Shown: positions 8,016 to 18,582, numbered from the stretch's first letter. The stretch: 64,000 nucleotides of DNA from Vibrio hepatarius (GCF_018860525.1 NZ_JAHKPM010000070.1:24608-88607); one strand, 5' to 3'. The notes: a model not told the origin generated them from the letters alone. Translations and numbers: made by a program.

Positions 8016-8987
8016 ATGGCAATTAAAACTTCAGATTTAAACGCAAGATTATTTGGAAAAGCGAACAAACGCCATGTCTCTAGTCCACTAGAAGCACAGA
8101 ATGCGGCTAAAGACCAAGCTCAAGTGATTGAACTTGCAGTCGCAGGGGAAGATATTGTTACCTTTGAGTTGTTAAGAATTCCTGCTGATGCAGTTGCACA
8201 TGAAACGATTGTATTTGCTGATAATGCTAGGGAGCAGTCTTTTCTAAATGAGCATGCTCTATCTGATATATTGAGTACGTTAAAAGAACGTGGTCAGCAA
8301 TATCCCGCGGTTGGACGAAAAAGTTTGGACGGTAAGATAGAGGTGTTGGATGGCAGCCGTCGTCGAATGTCTTGTATTCTTGCTAATAAAGACTTTCTTA
8401 TCTACGTTGCTGAGGATATTAATAGTGAGCATGCTAAGTTTTTATCTGATGTTGCTAATGCCCACAAGCCTTTATCTTTGTATGAAAAAGGTAAGGAAAT
8501 GCAAGCTAAACTCAATAATGGAGAGGCGGAAGATCAAAAGGCTTTAGCGAAAATGTTTCAATGTAGTGAAGCTTTAGTGAGTGGGGCCTTAAAAGCTGCC
8601 GACTTACCTTTATCATTACTACAAGCTTATCCTAATGTGGCCGATCTTGGCCGTCCAACCATAGTCAAGTTACATAAACAGTTTAATGAACTAAATGAAA
8701 CAAATCGAAGTCAGGTTCTTAGTAGATGCGCTTCAACGGAAGGCTTTGTATGGCAGAGGAGTAAGGCGCAGGGAGTAGCCCGTATAACAAGAGAAGTTTC
8801 TGAGACTATCGAACAGTGGATAGAAGAACTAGCTCCAAAAGAGTGTCAGGGAAATCGCAAAGTTGAACTTGTTAAGGGACGAGCTAGCTACAGTCGTAAA
8901 GGGTCAGGTCTTGTTCTTAATCTCAAAAAAATAGATGATGATCTTATGCAAGAAATTATTGGCTTCATTAATAAAAAATTGGAGTAA
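8016..8987 (+). CDS. parB2: Chromosome II partition protein ParB2
   Basis: A 323-residue ParB-family protein. The N-terminal nuclease/CTPase-like ParB domain includes LDGSRRRMSCILA (about residues 111-123) with the family GSRR box, and a helix-turn-helix follows around residues 165-200 (LAKMFQCSEALVSGALKAADL). It binds parS2 and couples the origin region to ParA2. The start ATG at 8016 has AGGGG upstream. It forms an operon with parA2 and its probable targets lie at 936, 6559, 11169, 11235 and 23540. Confidence 0.95.
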   Translation: MAIKTSDLNARLFGKANKRHVSSPLEAQNAAKDQAQVIELAVAGEDIVTFELLRIPADAVAHETIVFADNAREQSFLNEHALSDILSTLKERGQQYPAVGRKSLDGKIEVLDGSRRRMSCILANKDFLIYVAEDINSEHAKFLSDVANAHKPLSLYEKGKEMQAKLNNGEAEDQKALAKMFQCSEALVSGALKAADLPLSLLQAYPNVADLGRPTIVKLHKQFNELNETNRSQVLSRCASTEGFVWQRSKAQGVARITREVSETIEQWIEELAPKECQGNRKVELVKGRASYSRKGSGLVLNLKKIDDDLMQEIIGFINKKLE

Positions 8988-9168
8988 AATAGTACCTGTT
9001 TAGACCTATGTTTTTAGCTGCACTTTGAGCTTATGTTTTGCTCTTAATACAGTCACTCTATGAAAGGCCTCCAATATTTGGACATCAATGATTGGGGGGG
9101 GTTTCATGACTCTCATTTTGTCACCATAGTTGTTATAATTCTTTTATTCCTAATTGATAATACTTTCT

Positions 9169-11163
9169 ATGCTTGATTATTTTTCACACCTAAAAGAATC
9201 CGCCGCTAAATCTAACCATAGATATGGTCTAGTTTTGCACGGTGATCTTGGCTGGACAGCCAACACAGTAGAGATGATAAAAAGTTTATATTGTTACTCA
9301 GATACGGTCCAGTTAGGTGGTGAAGTAAGAGATGCAGGCGTACGTTATGTCAATTTTAAACAAGGAAAGACGCTATTAGGCCAAGAATGCAATTTATTAA
9401 TTTGTTATCTATCCGAAGGATTTGATGCAAATTCATTTTGTGCTGCTTCAGGGAGTGTTAAAGGGGGAGGGTTGGTCATAATATTACCCTCATTTAATAC
9501 CATCTCACCATGTGGGCAGTGTTGGCTTGAAACTGCATTTAGTCGATTGATTCAAGTTGAGCAATCCAAGCCACTGACAAAACACCCTAATGTTAGCGAA
9601 TCAACTGGGGTTCCTTTTACTGAGCAGAGTTTGGCTGTTAAGAAAATCCATAAAGTTTTAACTGGTCATCGTAAACGTCCTTTAGTCATGACTGCTGATC
9701 GAGGGAGAGGTAAAAGTAGTGCATTAGGGTTAGCTGCAGCTGAACTTATGAATCAGCGTAGTATAAGAATTTGTATTACAGCACCGAGCCTTGCAACAGT
9801 TACTCCTGTTTTTGAACATGCCCAAATACACGTTAAAAATTGTATCATCAAGAAAGGACGAGTTTCGAATTCTAATGCTTCATTAGAGTTTATTGCACCT
9901 GATGAACTGCTCAGAGGTCAACCTGATTGTGATCTATTACTTGTTGATGAGGCTTCAGCAATCCCAGTTCCCATGTTACAGAAGATGGTAGAGTTTTATA
10001 ATCGGGCTGTTTTCTCTACTACAATACATGGCTATGAAGGGTGTGGTAGAGGATTTACTATTAAGTTTGAAAACTGGCTTAGGAAGACTCGGCCAGGTAC
10101 TGCTTTTTTCCACCTTAATCAACCTATTCGTTGGGCTGAAAATGACCCTTTAGAAAATTGGTTATTTGAGACTTTTCTGCTAGATACAGATCTTAAGACA
10201 TTAGTGGCTCTCGAACAGGTCGAAGTTAGATTAGAAAAGGTCAGTAAGCAGCAACTTGTTAATCAGCCTCATATACTGCGAGAGCTGTTTGCTTTACTAG
10301 TTAATGCTCACTACCAAACAACGCCTAACGATTTGATGTTATTGTTAGAGGAAGAAGAGATAGATCTCTATGCAGTGGTTTCCAGTGATACATATGTTGG
10401 CTGTATCATGACAATCAATGAAGGTGGATTAGAGGAGAGTTTAATTAAATCAATTCAGCGTGGTCAACGCAGACCTAAAGGTCATCTGGTTCCAGTCACA
10501 CTTGCCAATCACTTAGGGATCTCTCAAGCCGCGTGTCAACGTAGCACTCGTATTATGCGAATTGCCATACACCCTGATATTCAGAGAACGGGAATTGGCA
10601 CCGAAATATTGTCTCAATTTTTGCAAAGTTCAGATGTTGATTTTGTTTCTACTAGTTTTGGAGCAACGGCGGAATTGATCAGGTTCTGGGCCAAAAGTGG
10701 TTTTTCGCCAGTTAAAATGGGAACGCAAAGAGATCAAGCAAGTGGTTGTCATTCTATTATAATGGTGAAGGGTAAAGTTGATTGGTTAGAGAGTGCAAGG
10801 GAGCTTAATCATCAATCAATATGTTACCTTCTAACTACGCAATTTTCTGATATTGCAATCGACATTGTTCGTATTTTATTCGTGATGAGTAATGCTTCCG
10901 TCGGAAATCATGAATCCAAAACCTTGATTATGAATTATTGTTTAGGAGGAGCTAGTTATGAGAGTATCGCTCCGTTGTTATTTAATTGGATGCTATCGTC
11001 ATCCGATATTGTTAGAGAGTCTTCAGATCTACTTGTACGTAAAGTACTGCAACAGCGTTCTTGGGAAATGTGTGGTAAGGAGTTTTCGATATTGGGCAGA
11101 AAACGCTTGGAACAACAACTCAAAGCGGATATTCAATTTTTGCTTGAATCGATTAAGTTGTGA
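9169..11163 (+). CDS. tmcA: tRNA(Met) cytidine acetyltransferase TmcA
   Basis: A 664-residue protein with the three-part TmcA layout: an N-terminal domain (to about residue 150), an RNA-helicase-like ATPase with Walker A GRGKSS (K182) and a DEASAIPVPML motif, and a GNAT acetyltransferase domain (IMRIAIHPDIQRTGIG, about residue 465). It makes N4-acetylcytidine at the wobble position of elongator tRNA-Met using acetyl-CoA and ATP. A TTG at 9154 extends the frame by five codons, but ATG at 9169 fits the family N-terminus. The ribosome site is poor for both. It lies alone between parB2 and two parS2 sites, its usual place on Vibrio chromosome II. Confidence 0.93.
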   Translation: MLDYFSHLKESAAKSNHRYGLVLHGDLGWTANTVEMIKSLYCYSDTVQLGGEVRDAGVRYVNFKQGKTLLGQECNLLICYLSEGFDANSFCAASGSVKGGGLVIILPSFNTISPCGQCWLETAFSRLIQVEQSKPLTKHPNVSESTGVPFTEQSLAVKKIHKVLTGHRKRPLVMTADRGRGKSSALGLAAAELMNQRSIRICITAPSLATVTPVFEHAQIHVKNCIIKKGRVSNSNASLEFIAPDELLRGQPDCDLLLVDEASAIPVPMLQKMVEFYNRAVFSTTIHGYEGCGRGFTIKFENWLRKTRPGTAFFHLNQPIRWAENDPLENWLFETFLLDTDLKTLVALEQVEVRLEKVSKQQLVNQPHILRELFALLVNAHYQTTPNDLMLLLEEEEIDLYAVVSSDTYVGCIMTINEGGLEESLIKSIQRGQRRPKGHLVPVTLANHLGISQAACQRSTRIMRIAIHPDIQRTGIGTEILSQFLQSSDVDFVSTSFGATAELIRFWAKSGFSPVKMGTQRDQASGCHSIIMVKGKVDWLESARELNHQSICYLLTTQFSDIAIDIVRILFVMSNASVGNHESKTLIMNYCLGGASYESIAPLLFNWMLSSSDIVRESSDLLVRKVLQQRSWEMCGKEFSILGRKRLEQQLKADIQFLLESIKL

Positions 11164-11167
11164 CTTT

Positions 11168-11182
11168 CTTTACAGTGTAAAT
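11168..11182. other. parS2 partition site (site 3)
   Basis: TTTACAGTGTAAA at 11169-11181, an exact parS2 match, begins five bases after the tmcA stop codon. Confidence 0.85.
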
Positions 11183-11233
11183 TTTACTTTGTTATAATTC
11201 ACTGCCCCCTATTTTTTTATATTCTCACTAAAT

Positions 11234-11248
11234 ATTTACAGTGTAAAC
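11234..11248. other. parS2 partition site (site 4)
   Basis: TTTACAGTGTAAA at 11235-11247 is identical to site 3 and starts 66 bp after it. The pair lies in the 340-bp AT-rich gap before the chemosensory operon. The rest of that gap shows no gene; a CTACACT segment at 11434-11440 could be part of a -10 element. Confidence 0.85.
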
Positions 11249-11503
11249 TCACTTACAAATCAAATGAAACAACTATTCACTAGTTCCCTCTCAAAAAATA
11301 TGGTTATTTTTAATAAATAAAATGCCTATTTAACATATTGAAAGTTATGTAATTATATTTATATTGCTAGCAAATTTTATGAATTTGTATTCATATCTGA
11401 CATTGGCTTGGTTGGCTAAATAGTGAATCCTTTCTACACTCTGAATGAGGCGTAATGCTTCAATAAACGGCTAGGAAATATAAAAAACAAAAAAGGTTGA
11501 AAC

Positions 11504-11785
11504 ATGAACTGTTTACTGCCTGAGTCTCTAGACATTTCAACAGTGCTAGATGTCACGACTCTGTACCAAGAATGGCTTACTAACCAAGACTCCATCGAAC
11601 TGAATGCCGAAAAGGTTGTTCGGGTTGATGCGGCCGGCATTCAGCTTCTTTCTTGTCTTTTTATTTCTGCAAAAAAAAATCACATAGAGATTCAAATACT
11701 TAAACCTACGGAGCTTTTAACTGATGGAATTCGGACGTTAGGGTTAAGTAGTGTTTTTGAACGGACAATGAAAGTCGGAGAGTAA
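11504..11785 (+). CDS. STAS-domain protein opening the chemosensory operon
   Basis: A 93-residue single-domain STAS (anti-sigma-factor antagonist/MlaB-like) protein. The loop VVRVDAAGIQLLSCLFI corresponds to the family phosphorylation-site region, but the usual DSAG serine is replaced (VDAAG), so classical serine phosphorylation may be lost. AAGG precedes ATG at 11504. It lies 5 bp upstream of cheY. A STAS protein is known at this position in F7-type chemosensory operons; its role is not established by the sequence. Confidence 0.85.
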   Translation: MNCLLPESLDISTVLDVTTLYQEWLTNQDSIELNAEKVVRVDAAGIQLLSCLFISAKKNHIEIQILKPTELLTDGIRTLGLSSVFERTMKVGE

Positions 11786-11790
11786 CCACT

Positions 11791-12150
11791 ATGACCAAGA
11801 TACTTGCAGTAGATGACTCTGTGTCAATACGTCAAATGGTTAGCCACACGTTACGTGATGCAGGCTATGAAGTAGAAACAGCAAATGACGGTCGAGATGC
11901 ACTTACTAAGGTTGCAAGCCATAAGTTTGATGTTGTGATATCAGATGTCAATATGCCCATTATGGGAGGTTTTGAGCTAGTTAAAGCCTTGAGAGATAAA
12001 CCTCAGTATAAATTCACTCCAATTTTAATGTTAACAACAGAAACAAGTACTGAAAAAAAACAGCAGGGTAAATCGGCTGGGGCTACTGGATGGCTGGTTA
12101 AGCCATTCAATCCAGAAACGCTATTAAAAACACTAAAGCGCGTTATTTGA
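11791..12150 (+). CDS. cheY: CheY-type response regulator
   Basis: A 119-residue stand-alone receiver domain with the acidic pair D8/D9, phospho-acceptor D52 (ISDVNMP), the conserved LTTE threonine and the VKPF lysine. It would take phosphate from the CheA encoded next. It has no output domain. As part of an F7-like cluster it need not control the flagellar motor. GGAGAG lies upstream of ATG. Confidence 0.95.
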   Translation: MTKILAVDDSVSIRQMVSHTLRDAGYEVETANDGRDALTKVASHKFDVVISDVNMPIMGGFELVKALRDKPQYKFTPILMLTTETSTEKKQQGKSAGATGWLVKPFNPETLLKTLKRVI

Positions 12151-12196
12151 CCACAATATCTGCACTAAACAACGTCATCAGGCAAGGGAAAAGCTT

Positions 12197-14275
12197 ATGG
12201 CTTTAGATATGGAACAATTGCGCAAGATGTTTTACGAAGAATGTCGTGAAAATCTTGAAGTATTAGAAGATGTACTCCTTAACTTGGACATTAACAATGT
12301 CGAAGAAGAGTCAATTAATACTATATTTCGAGCTGCCCACTCGATTAAGGGAGGAGCTGCGACTTTCAATTTACTTGATATTAGTGAGTTCACTCATTCT
12401 GTAGAAGCTTATCTTGATCTAGTCCGTAACCAGCAACGAGAGCTAACTGCAAGTACAGTAGATCTATTGCTTAAAAGTGGCGATTGTATTCATGCGATGC
12501 TCGAAGGGCATGAGCAAGGAAGTGATGTCGATATTGAGCTGAAAAATCAAGTTAGTGCTCAACTTCATTCGCTATTGGGGGAGTTAGTCGATGAGCCCAT
12601 TGAGCCTCCACCAGTTTTATCATCCCAGACCACTGCTTCTTCTTTAATTCAAACTGGTCAATCTGATTGGCAGGTGAAATTTGAGCCTCATCCTGAAATG
12701 TTTTTTAGTGGCAATGACCCGCTTAGAATACTAAGAGAACTAAAGGATCTACATACTTCGTGTGTGATTATTGCTGATACCAAATCGCTACCTGAGCTAG
12801 ATCTAATTGAGGCTGAACTGTGTTATTTGAATTGGACAGTTAAACTATCAGGGGATGTGACAGAAGAGGCTATACGTGAGATTTTTGAGTGGGTAGAAGA
12901 TGAATGCGATCTGTACATAGACAGAGTTCCGACAAGTCAAAAAGTTACTACGAGCACAGAAGGAATCCAATATAGCAGTGAGTCAGCTAAGCTTAACAAC
13001 CAACCATCGATATCTAGCCCTGCCAAGTCGGAGCCCAAAACCAATAAAGCGGCTAAATCTGAATCAAGTGTGAGTTCTATTCGAGTCGACATAGACAAAG
13101 TTGATAGTTTGATCAACTTAGTTGGAGAGTTAGTGATTACTCAGTCCATGCTCACCGAAATAGGCAATGACTTTACGATTGATAAAATTGAGAAGCTCAA
13201 AGTTGGGCTAGCTCAGTTGCTTCAAAATAGTAAGGACTTACAAGAGAATGTGCTTAACATTCGCATGTTACCGATGAGCTTTGCATTTAGCCGTTTCCCT
13301 AGGCTGGTTCGTGATTTATCAAGCAGACTTGATAAGCAGGTCGACTTACAAATTCAAGGTGAGCAGACAGAACTAGATAAGACGGTACTTGAACGTATTG
13401 TGGATCCATTAGTTCACTTAGTGAGAAACGGCATCGATCATGGTATTGAGCAGCCAGATACTCGTTTAGAGCGGGGTAAGCCAGCACAAGGTGTGATTAA
13501 GCTTAATGCTTTTCATCAAGGCGGCTCTATTGTGATCGAAATCAAGGATGATGGTGCAGGGCTTGACTGTGAAAAACTGTGGAATAAAGCGACTGAAAAA
13601 GGAGTACTGGCAGCAGAAGTTCGCCGTGAGGATATGAATGACAAACAAATCATGAATTTGATTTTTGCTCCCGGCTTTTCAACTGCGGAGGAAGTCTCTG
13701 ATATTTCAGGCCGTGGTGTGGGAATGGACGTTGTTAAGAGAAATATCGAAGAACTTGGTGGGCATATTGAAGTTGAGTCTAAGCTCGGAGTTGGTAGTAG
13801 TTTTACTATAAGCCTGCCGTTAACTCTGGCAATACTTGATGGGCAGCTAGTCAAGGTTGGGGGGGAGGTATACATCATTCCACTTTTGACCATTGTCGAA
13901 TCTATTCAAATAGATACAAGCTGTATCAAGCTGGCGTCTGGAGGGATTGAGCTATATCGGTTACGCGATGAGAACATCCCCATATTACGCCTTCAAGAAG
14001 AATTAGAAATGGGCCGAAGTGGGTCTCTTGACGCGAGAATACTCTGTTTTGTTGAAGCGGCAGGTAATCGAGTAGGGCTACTTATTGATGAGCTTCTTGA
14101 TCAACAACAAGTCGTTATCAAGAGTTTGGAATCGAACTACAACAAAGTTGCAGGCATTTCAGGAGCCACTATTTTAGGAGATGGTTCAGTTTCGTTGATC
14201 ATAGATGTTCAAGGGTTGATAACACACTTTCTAAAACGAACCTCTGACTCTGCCCATAAAGGTATTGCGGCTTAA
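12197..14275 (+). CDS. cheA: Chemotaxis histidine kinase CheA
   Basis: This 692-residue protein has the full CheA order. An HPt domain carries phospho-acceptor H48 (RAAHSIKGGA), followed by a linker with a possible response-regulator-binding P2-like region (about 155-240), a P3 dimerisation domain from about 295 (RVDIDKVDSLINLVGELV), a P4 ATPase domain with N-box LVRNGIDHGIE and glycine boxes DDGAGLD and GRGVGMDVV, and a CheW-like P5 domain (from about 545). Phosphate passes to CheY and CheB. GGGAAAAG precedes ATG. It sits second to the receiver gene in a co-directional operon with short spacers. Confidence 0.97.
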   Translation: MALDMEQLRKMFYEECRENLEVLEDVLLNLDINNVEEESINTIFRAAHSIKGGAATFNLLDISEFTHSVEAYLDLVRNQQRELTASTVDLLLKSGDCIHAMLEGHEQGSDVDIELKNQVSAQLHSLLGELVDEPIEPPPVLSSQTTASSLIQTGQSDWQVKFEPHPEMFFSGNDPLRILRELKDLHTSCVIIADTKSLPELDLIEAELCYLNWTVKLSGDVTEEAIREIFEWVEDECDLYIDRVPTSQKVTTSTEGIQYSSESAKLNNQPSISSPAKSEPKTNKAAKSESSVSSIRVDIDKVDSLINLVGELVITQSMLTEIGNDFTIDKIEKLKVGLAQLLQNSKDLQENVLNIRMLPMSFAFSRFPRLVRDLSSRLDKQVDLQIQGEQTELDKTVLERIVDPLVHLVRNGIDHGIEQPDTRLERGKPAQGVIKLNAFHQGGSIVIEIKDDGAGLDCEKLWNKATEKGVLAAEVRREDMNDKQIMNLIFAPGFSTAEEVSDISGRGVGMDVVKRNIEELGGHIEVESKLGVGSSFTISLPLTLAILDGQLVKVGGEVYIIPLLTIVESIQIDTSCIKLASGGIELYRLRDENIPILRLQEELEMGRSGSLDARILCFVEAAGNRVGLLIDELLDQQQVVIKSLESNYNKVAGISGATILGDGSVSLIIDVQGLITHFLKRTSDSAHKGIAA

Positions 14276-14285
14276 GGAGAGGTAA

Positions 14286-14834
14286 ATGGAATCTGAATTA
14301 ATAACACACGATTTAGCGGCAAAAAAAGTTTCGCCAATACAAGGCCAAGTTTCTTTAGATTATGCCACTGAAGAAGGTGTATCTGAAAGTGCTGATTTCT
14401 TAAGCTTTAAATTAGAAAGGGAGCTATACGGCGTTGATATTAAAGATGTTGAAGAGATTCGTGTTTGGGAGAGGCCAACTCCAATTCCGCATGCACCTGA
14501 ATTTGTCAAAGGTGTCATTAATTTACGTGGAATGATTGTTCCTGTTGTCGACCTAAGATGTCGTTTTGGTGTAGGGAACAGTGAATATCTGCCAAGTACC
14601 GTAGTGATTGTGCTTCGGTTTGAATCAGATGAGAGTGAACGCTTAATGGGCTTGGTGGTCGATGCGGTTAGTGATGTCGTCAGTCAAGGGCATAATGATT
14701 TGTATCCAAGTGTTGGGGAGTCATTAGTCACCCCGTATTTACAAGGGTTGTTGAACGTTGGCGATCAAGTTATGTCTCTGCTGAATACAGAGGAGTTACT
14801 TAATATAGATCGTGTATTGGGGAGAGAGTCATGA
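14286..14834 (+). CDS. cheW: CheW coupling protein (first)
   Basis: A 182-residue CheW with about 35 extra N-terminal residues before the domain, which begins near FLSFKLERELYGVDIKDVEEI. It keeps the VKGVINLRGMIVPVVDLR core that links receptors to CheA. AAGGAGAGG precedes ATG at 14286, and the 3' end overlaps the second cheW by 4 bp, indicating translational coupling. Confidence 0.95.
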   Translation: MESELITHDLAAKKVSPIQGQVSLDYATEEGVSESADFLSFKLERELYGVDIKDVEEIRVWERPTPIPHAPEFVKGVINLRGMIVPVVDLRCRFGVGNSEYLPSTVVIVLRFESDESERLMGLVVDAVSDVVSQGHNDLYPSVGESLVTPYLQGLLNVGDQVMSLLNTEELLNIDRVLGRES

Positions 14835-15301
14835 TCATGCCGCAGGAATTTCTCAGCTTTATCTTGGGAGAAGACGAATATGGCGTCCCCATTCTTGATG
14901 TCCGTGAAGTACGCGGTTGGGGAGCTGTCCGAGAAGTACCCAACTCTCCATCATATATGCTGGGCGTGTTAGAAATTCGAGGAGAATACGTACCGATTGT
15001 TGATTTGAGATCACGGTTTGGTTTGCCACCAGCAGAGATTAGTGCAACGACAGTTGTGATTGTACTCAACGATGCTCAGATGCATCCGCTAGGCATTATT
15101 GTTGATGGGGTCTCAGAGGTTTATCCACTAACAGATGAACAAATAAAACCAGCACCACATGTATCGCGGTCGGTTGACCATAGCTTCATCCGAGGTATTG
15201 CATCGGTTGAGAACGGTCACCTGATATTAATAAAACTTGAGGCTCTGTTCGATGTGGCAGAGTTGGCTGAACTTGACCAGAAAGAGCAGAGTTTGGCCTA
15301 A
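14831..15301 (+). CDS. cheW: CheW coupling protein (second)
   Basis: A 156-residue CheW domain protein (FLSFILGEDEYGVPILDVREV; MLGVLEIRGEYVPIVDLRSR). Start and stop overlap as ATGA with the first cheW. Two adjacent cheW genes are typical of Vibrio chemosensory cluster III; the two proteins may pair with different receptors or take different places in the array. Confidence 0.95.
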   Translation: MIMPQEFLSFILGEDEYGVPILDVREVRGWGAVREVPNSPSYMLGVLEIRGEYVPIVDLRSRFGLPPAEISATTVVIVLNDAQMHPLGIIVDGVSEVYPLTDEQIKPAPHVSRSVDHSFIRGIASVENGHLILIKLEALFDVAELAELDQKEQSLA

Positions 15302-15335
15302 CAAGTCATACGAAACAATCAGTGAGAGGTGACTC

Positions 15336-17735
15336 ATGGCATTTTGGAATCGCAAACCCAAATCAAATGTAATTGAGCAATTTGAAGCAGAAGCATCGGA
15401 TAGCTTAATGGAAACAGACGATCCTGAAGAAAAAAGTCTGTCAAAAGACCAGCTTGTTTCAGCGCTCAATGCTGCGCAAACAGCATTGATGATGATCGAT
15501 AGAGACTTTAATATTACCTACATTAATCAGAAGTCCATTGATTTACTGAAAAGTCATGAAAGTTTATTTCAGTCGGTTTGGCCCAACTTTCGTGCCGATG
15601 AAGAGTTCTTAATGGGGTATTGTATAGATGGCTTTCATGCAAACCCTGCCCATCAACGTCAGTTGCTTTCGAATCCATCTAACCTACCTCATACCGCAAC
15701 AATTACTGTTAAAGATGTACAGATTGAGCTAAATGTTGGCGCTATTATTGATGCTAATGGAAACTATGTAGGGAATACGTTGGAGTGGTCTGATGTGACA
15801 GATGTACTCAAGCAGCGTGACGATATTGCACGTCTTCGGGCTGCCGTAGACCAAGCTCAGACAGCAATGGTTATGATAGACCGTGATTTCAGTATCACTT
15901 ATGTGAACCAAGCAACTATCCAGCTTTTTGGTATACATGAAGCAGCGCTCAGGACGGTATGGTCAGGTTTCACCGCTTCTGAAGAATGGTTAATGGGGCG
16001 ATGCATCGATGAATTTCATAAAAACCCTGCTCACCAGAGACAACTATTGTCAACACCCAATAATCTCCCTCACAAAACCGATATAAACATCGCAGATATA
16101 AAAATTGAACTTAATGTTGCTGCAATTATGGATGCCAAGGGAAACTATATTGGTAATACACTAGAGTGGCAAGATGTCACTGCAAGGCGAGCTAAAGACC
16201 AGGAAGTCGGTCGTTTAGCTTCTGCGGTAAAAGGAATGACAACCAATCTCATGATGGCGGACAAAGAGGGAATTATTCAATACCTTAACCCATCATTATC
16301 TAATTTGCTTAAGTCGAGAGAAAGTGATTTACAGAAAGCATTACCAGGTTTTGATGCCAATAATTTAGTGGGTAAAAATATCGATGTATTCCATAAAAAC
16401 CCAAGTCATCAAAGGAATATTATCAATAACCCAGATCGCTTACCTTTCTCTTCTAACGTGGCAGTTGGAGGGCTTGAATTTAATTTAACTTGCATTGCAA
16501 TGCATGATGCTCAGGGTAACTACATCGGGCCAGCACTTCAGTGGGAAGATATTACCGAGCAGCAAGATGGCCAAAGACAGGTTGAGTCATTGATTCAGCG
16601 AGCAATATCAGGTGAATTAAATGAGCGCATTGACACGTCTGTTTACAGTGGTTTCATGAAAGAGTTAGGGGATGGTATTAACAACTTGCTCGATACCATG
16701 GTGGAACCCATTGGTCAATGTATTGATGTCATGAGCCGTGTGGCTGATGGGGATTTAAATACCAATATGTCTGACAATAAAGGTGAATTCGGCAGGCTGT
16801 CAGATGCGGTTAATACCTCAATTATCAACATTCGAAATATGGTGGAAAAGATTACTCAATCTTCGGCCCGAGTGGCGACAGCTTCTACTGAGATTGCTGA
16901 AGGAAATAATGATTTAAGTCAGCGTGTTGAAGCCCAAGCATCAAATCTGGAGGAGACAGCTGCGAGTATGGAGCAGATGACCGCCACAGTAAGACAAAAT
17001 GCGGATAATGCTAAAGGTGCGAATACACTGGCTGAAGATGCGACTAAAAAAGCTAGTAAGGGAGGAGATGTGGTTGGCCAAGCGGTATCGGCTATGTCTG
17101 AAATTAACAGCGCAAGTAAGAAAATTGCCGATATCATTGGTGTTATCGATGAAATTGCTTTCCAGACAAATTTATTGGCGTTAAATGCAGCAGTAGAAGC
17201 AGCCAGAGCAGGAGAGCAAGGTCGCGGCTTTGCAGTAGTCGCTGGAGAAGTCCGTAACCTAGCGCAAAGAAGTGCAGCAGCAGCGAAAGAAATTAAAGGT
17301 TTGATCAATGATAGTGTTGAGAAAGTCGATGAGGGCTCCAGATTGGTCGACGAATCAGGCGATACACTCAATGAAATTGTAGAGGCTGTAGAAAAAGTCA
17401 CTGAGCTCATTGTTCAGATTGCTTCCTCCAGCCTTGAGCAATCAACGGGCATCGATGAAATTAATCGTGCCATTTCGACTATGGATGAAATGACTCAACA
17501 GAATGCTTCTTTAGTTGAGGAGACATCTGCGGCTAGTCAGTCGTTGAAAGATGAAGGGAAACAGCTGCTGCACCTAATGAACTTCTTTGCTTCAGATGAC
17601 AATGTTGCGACGTTCGAATCAAAAAGATCACAGCAACCTGCTCAAAAAAGTAATGTTAGAGAAATACGAACCCCTCGGGTTGCTAACTCCGGTTTTCAAG
17701 CCAGTGAGGAAGGGGACGAATGGGAAGAGTTTTAA
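15336..17735 (+). CDS. Aer2-like soluble chemoreceptor with three PAS domains
   Basis: A 799-residue receptor without a membrane segment, so cytoplasmic. Three tandem PAS domains (about 40-160, 165-290, 295-415) each carry an FHxNPxHQR motif (histidines 101/106, 228/233, 353/358) and a Trp 45 residues later (W151, W278, W403), the histidine and tryptophan pattern of heme-binding Aer2 PAS domains. Two HAMP-like segments follow (about 418-520), then a signalling hairpin (tip [20 protein letters not shown]). The C-terminus DEWEEF matches the xWxxF docking pentapeptide for CheR/CheB/CheD. Aer2 of V. cholerae has two PAS-heme domains, so the third is notable. Oxygen sensing is inferred. Confidence 0.93.
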   Translation: MAFWNRKPKSNVIEQFEAEASDSLMETDDPEEKSLSKDQLVSALNAAQTALMMIDRDFNITYINQKSIDLLKSHESLFQSVWPNFRADEEFLMGYCIDGFHANPAHQRQLLSNPSNLPHTATITVKDVQIELNVGAIIDANGNYVGNTLEWSDVTDVLKQRDDIARLRAAVDQAQTAMVMIDRDFSITYVNQATIQLFGIHEAALRTVWSGFTASEEWLMGRCIDEFHKNPAHQRQLLSTPNNLPHKTDINIADIKIELNVAAIMDAKGNYIGNTLEWQDVTARRAKDQEVGRLASAVKGMTTNLMMADKEGIIQYLNPSLSNLLKSRESDLQKALPGFDANNLVGKNIDVFHKNPSHQRNIINNPDRLPFSSNVAVGGLEFNLTCIAMHDAQGNYIGPALQWEDITEQQDGQRQVESLIQRAISGELNERIDTSVYSGFMKELGDGINNLLDTMVEPIGQCIDVMSRVADGDLNTNMSDNKGEFGRLSDAVNTSIINIRNMVEKITQSSARVATASTEIAEGNNDLSQRVEAQASNLEETAASMEQMTATVRQNADNAKGANTLAEDATKKASKGGDVVGQAVSAMSEINSASKKIADIIGVIDEIAFQTNLLALNAAVEAARAGEQGRGFAVVAGEVRNLAQRSAAAAKEIKGLINDSVEKVDEGSRLVDESGDTLNEIVEAVEKVTELIVQIASSSLEQSTGIDEINRAISTMDEMTQQNASLVEETSAASQSLKDEGKQLLHLMNFFASDDNVATFESKRSQQPAQKSNVREIRTPRVANSGFQASEEGDEWEEF

Positions 17736-18574
17736 GCAGTGAAGATGGAGTTGTATCTGGTACAGAGTTTGAACTGACGGATAAGGACTTTAGATTTATC
17801 CAGTGGTTCATGCACAAGCATGCCGGTATCTATTTTTCTGATCGAAAACGTACCATGGTATATGGCCGTATTAGTCGTCAGCTTAGGCGGCTAGGACTGA
17901 ATCGTTTTGCAGATTACAAGCTGCTGATTGAACAAGATAGTGAAGAACGTGTTGGTTTTATTAATAGCCTTACAACCAATAAGACACAGTTCTTTCGAGA
18001 ATATCATCACTTTGAATTTCTCGAAAATGTTATGTTGAAAGAGTGGTTAAAACAAGGCGTTCATAATCTAAATTTGTGGTCTGCAGGCTGTTCTACAGGA
18101 GAGGAGCCTTACAGTTTAGCTTCTTCACTCTATTTTAAGGAAGCGTTTAGTTCTTTCGAGAAGGTTCAGATATATGCGACAGATCTTGACACTAAAGTAC
18201 TTTCTCATGCTGAGCAAGGTATTTACAGTGAGGAAGCTGTTTCGTCTATTCCAGATAAATACTTGCAATCTTGTTTTTTTAAAGGAAAAGGATACCAGCA
18301 AGGGAACATCAAAGTAGCTAAAGGTTTACAAAAATGTATCAACTTTCAGCAGCTAAATTTGCTTGATGATTGGGGATGGGAGCAACCTTTTGACCTTATT
18401 TCATGCAGAAATGTGATGATTTATTTTGATAAGCAAACCCAAGAAAAATTGATAAGACGTTTTTATCAGCAACTTAAACCTCACGGAATACTATTTATAG
18501 GTCACTCTGAAAGTGTCGGTTCTTGTAGCGATCTCTTCAGGCACCTCGGGAAAACCATTTATATAAAACAATAG
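17720..18574 (+). CDS. cheR: Chemoreceptor methyltransferase CheR
   Basis: A 284-residue CheR with an N-terminal helical domain ([19 protein letters not shown]) and a SAM-binding domain with [17 protein letters not shown] (about residue 120). It methylates receptor glutamates. Its start lies inside the end of the receptor gene (16-bp overlap), with AGGAAGGGG upstream, consistent with coupled expression with the receptor whose tail it should dock on. Confidence 0.96.
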   Translation: MGRVLSSEDGVVSGTEFELTDKDFRFIQWFMHKHAGIYFSDRKRTMVYGRISRQLRRLGLNRFADYKLLIEQDSEERVGFINSLTTNKTQFFREYHHFEFLENVMLKEWLKQGVHNLNLWSAGCSTGEEPYSLASSLYFKEAFSSFEKVQIYATDLDTKVLSHAEQGIYSEEAVSSIPDKYLQSCFFKGKGYQQGNIKVAKGLQKCINFQQLNLLDDWGWEQPFDLISCRNVMIYFDKQTQEKLIRRFYQQLKPHGILFIGHSESVGSCSDLFRHLGKTIYIKQ

Positions 18575-18582
18575 GAAAAACT

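Noticed and set aside
13516-13893. 125-codon antisense ORF in cheA
   Set aside because: Shadow of the CheA ATPase domain; no start signals.
16919-17410. 163-codon antisense ORF within the receptor gene
   Set aside because: It is an opposite-strand shadow of the conserved MCP hairpin coding sequence.
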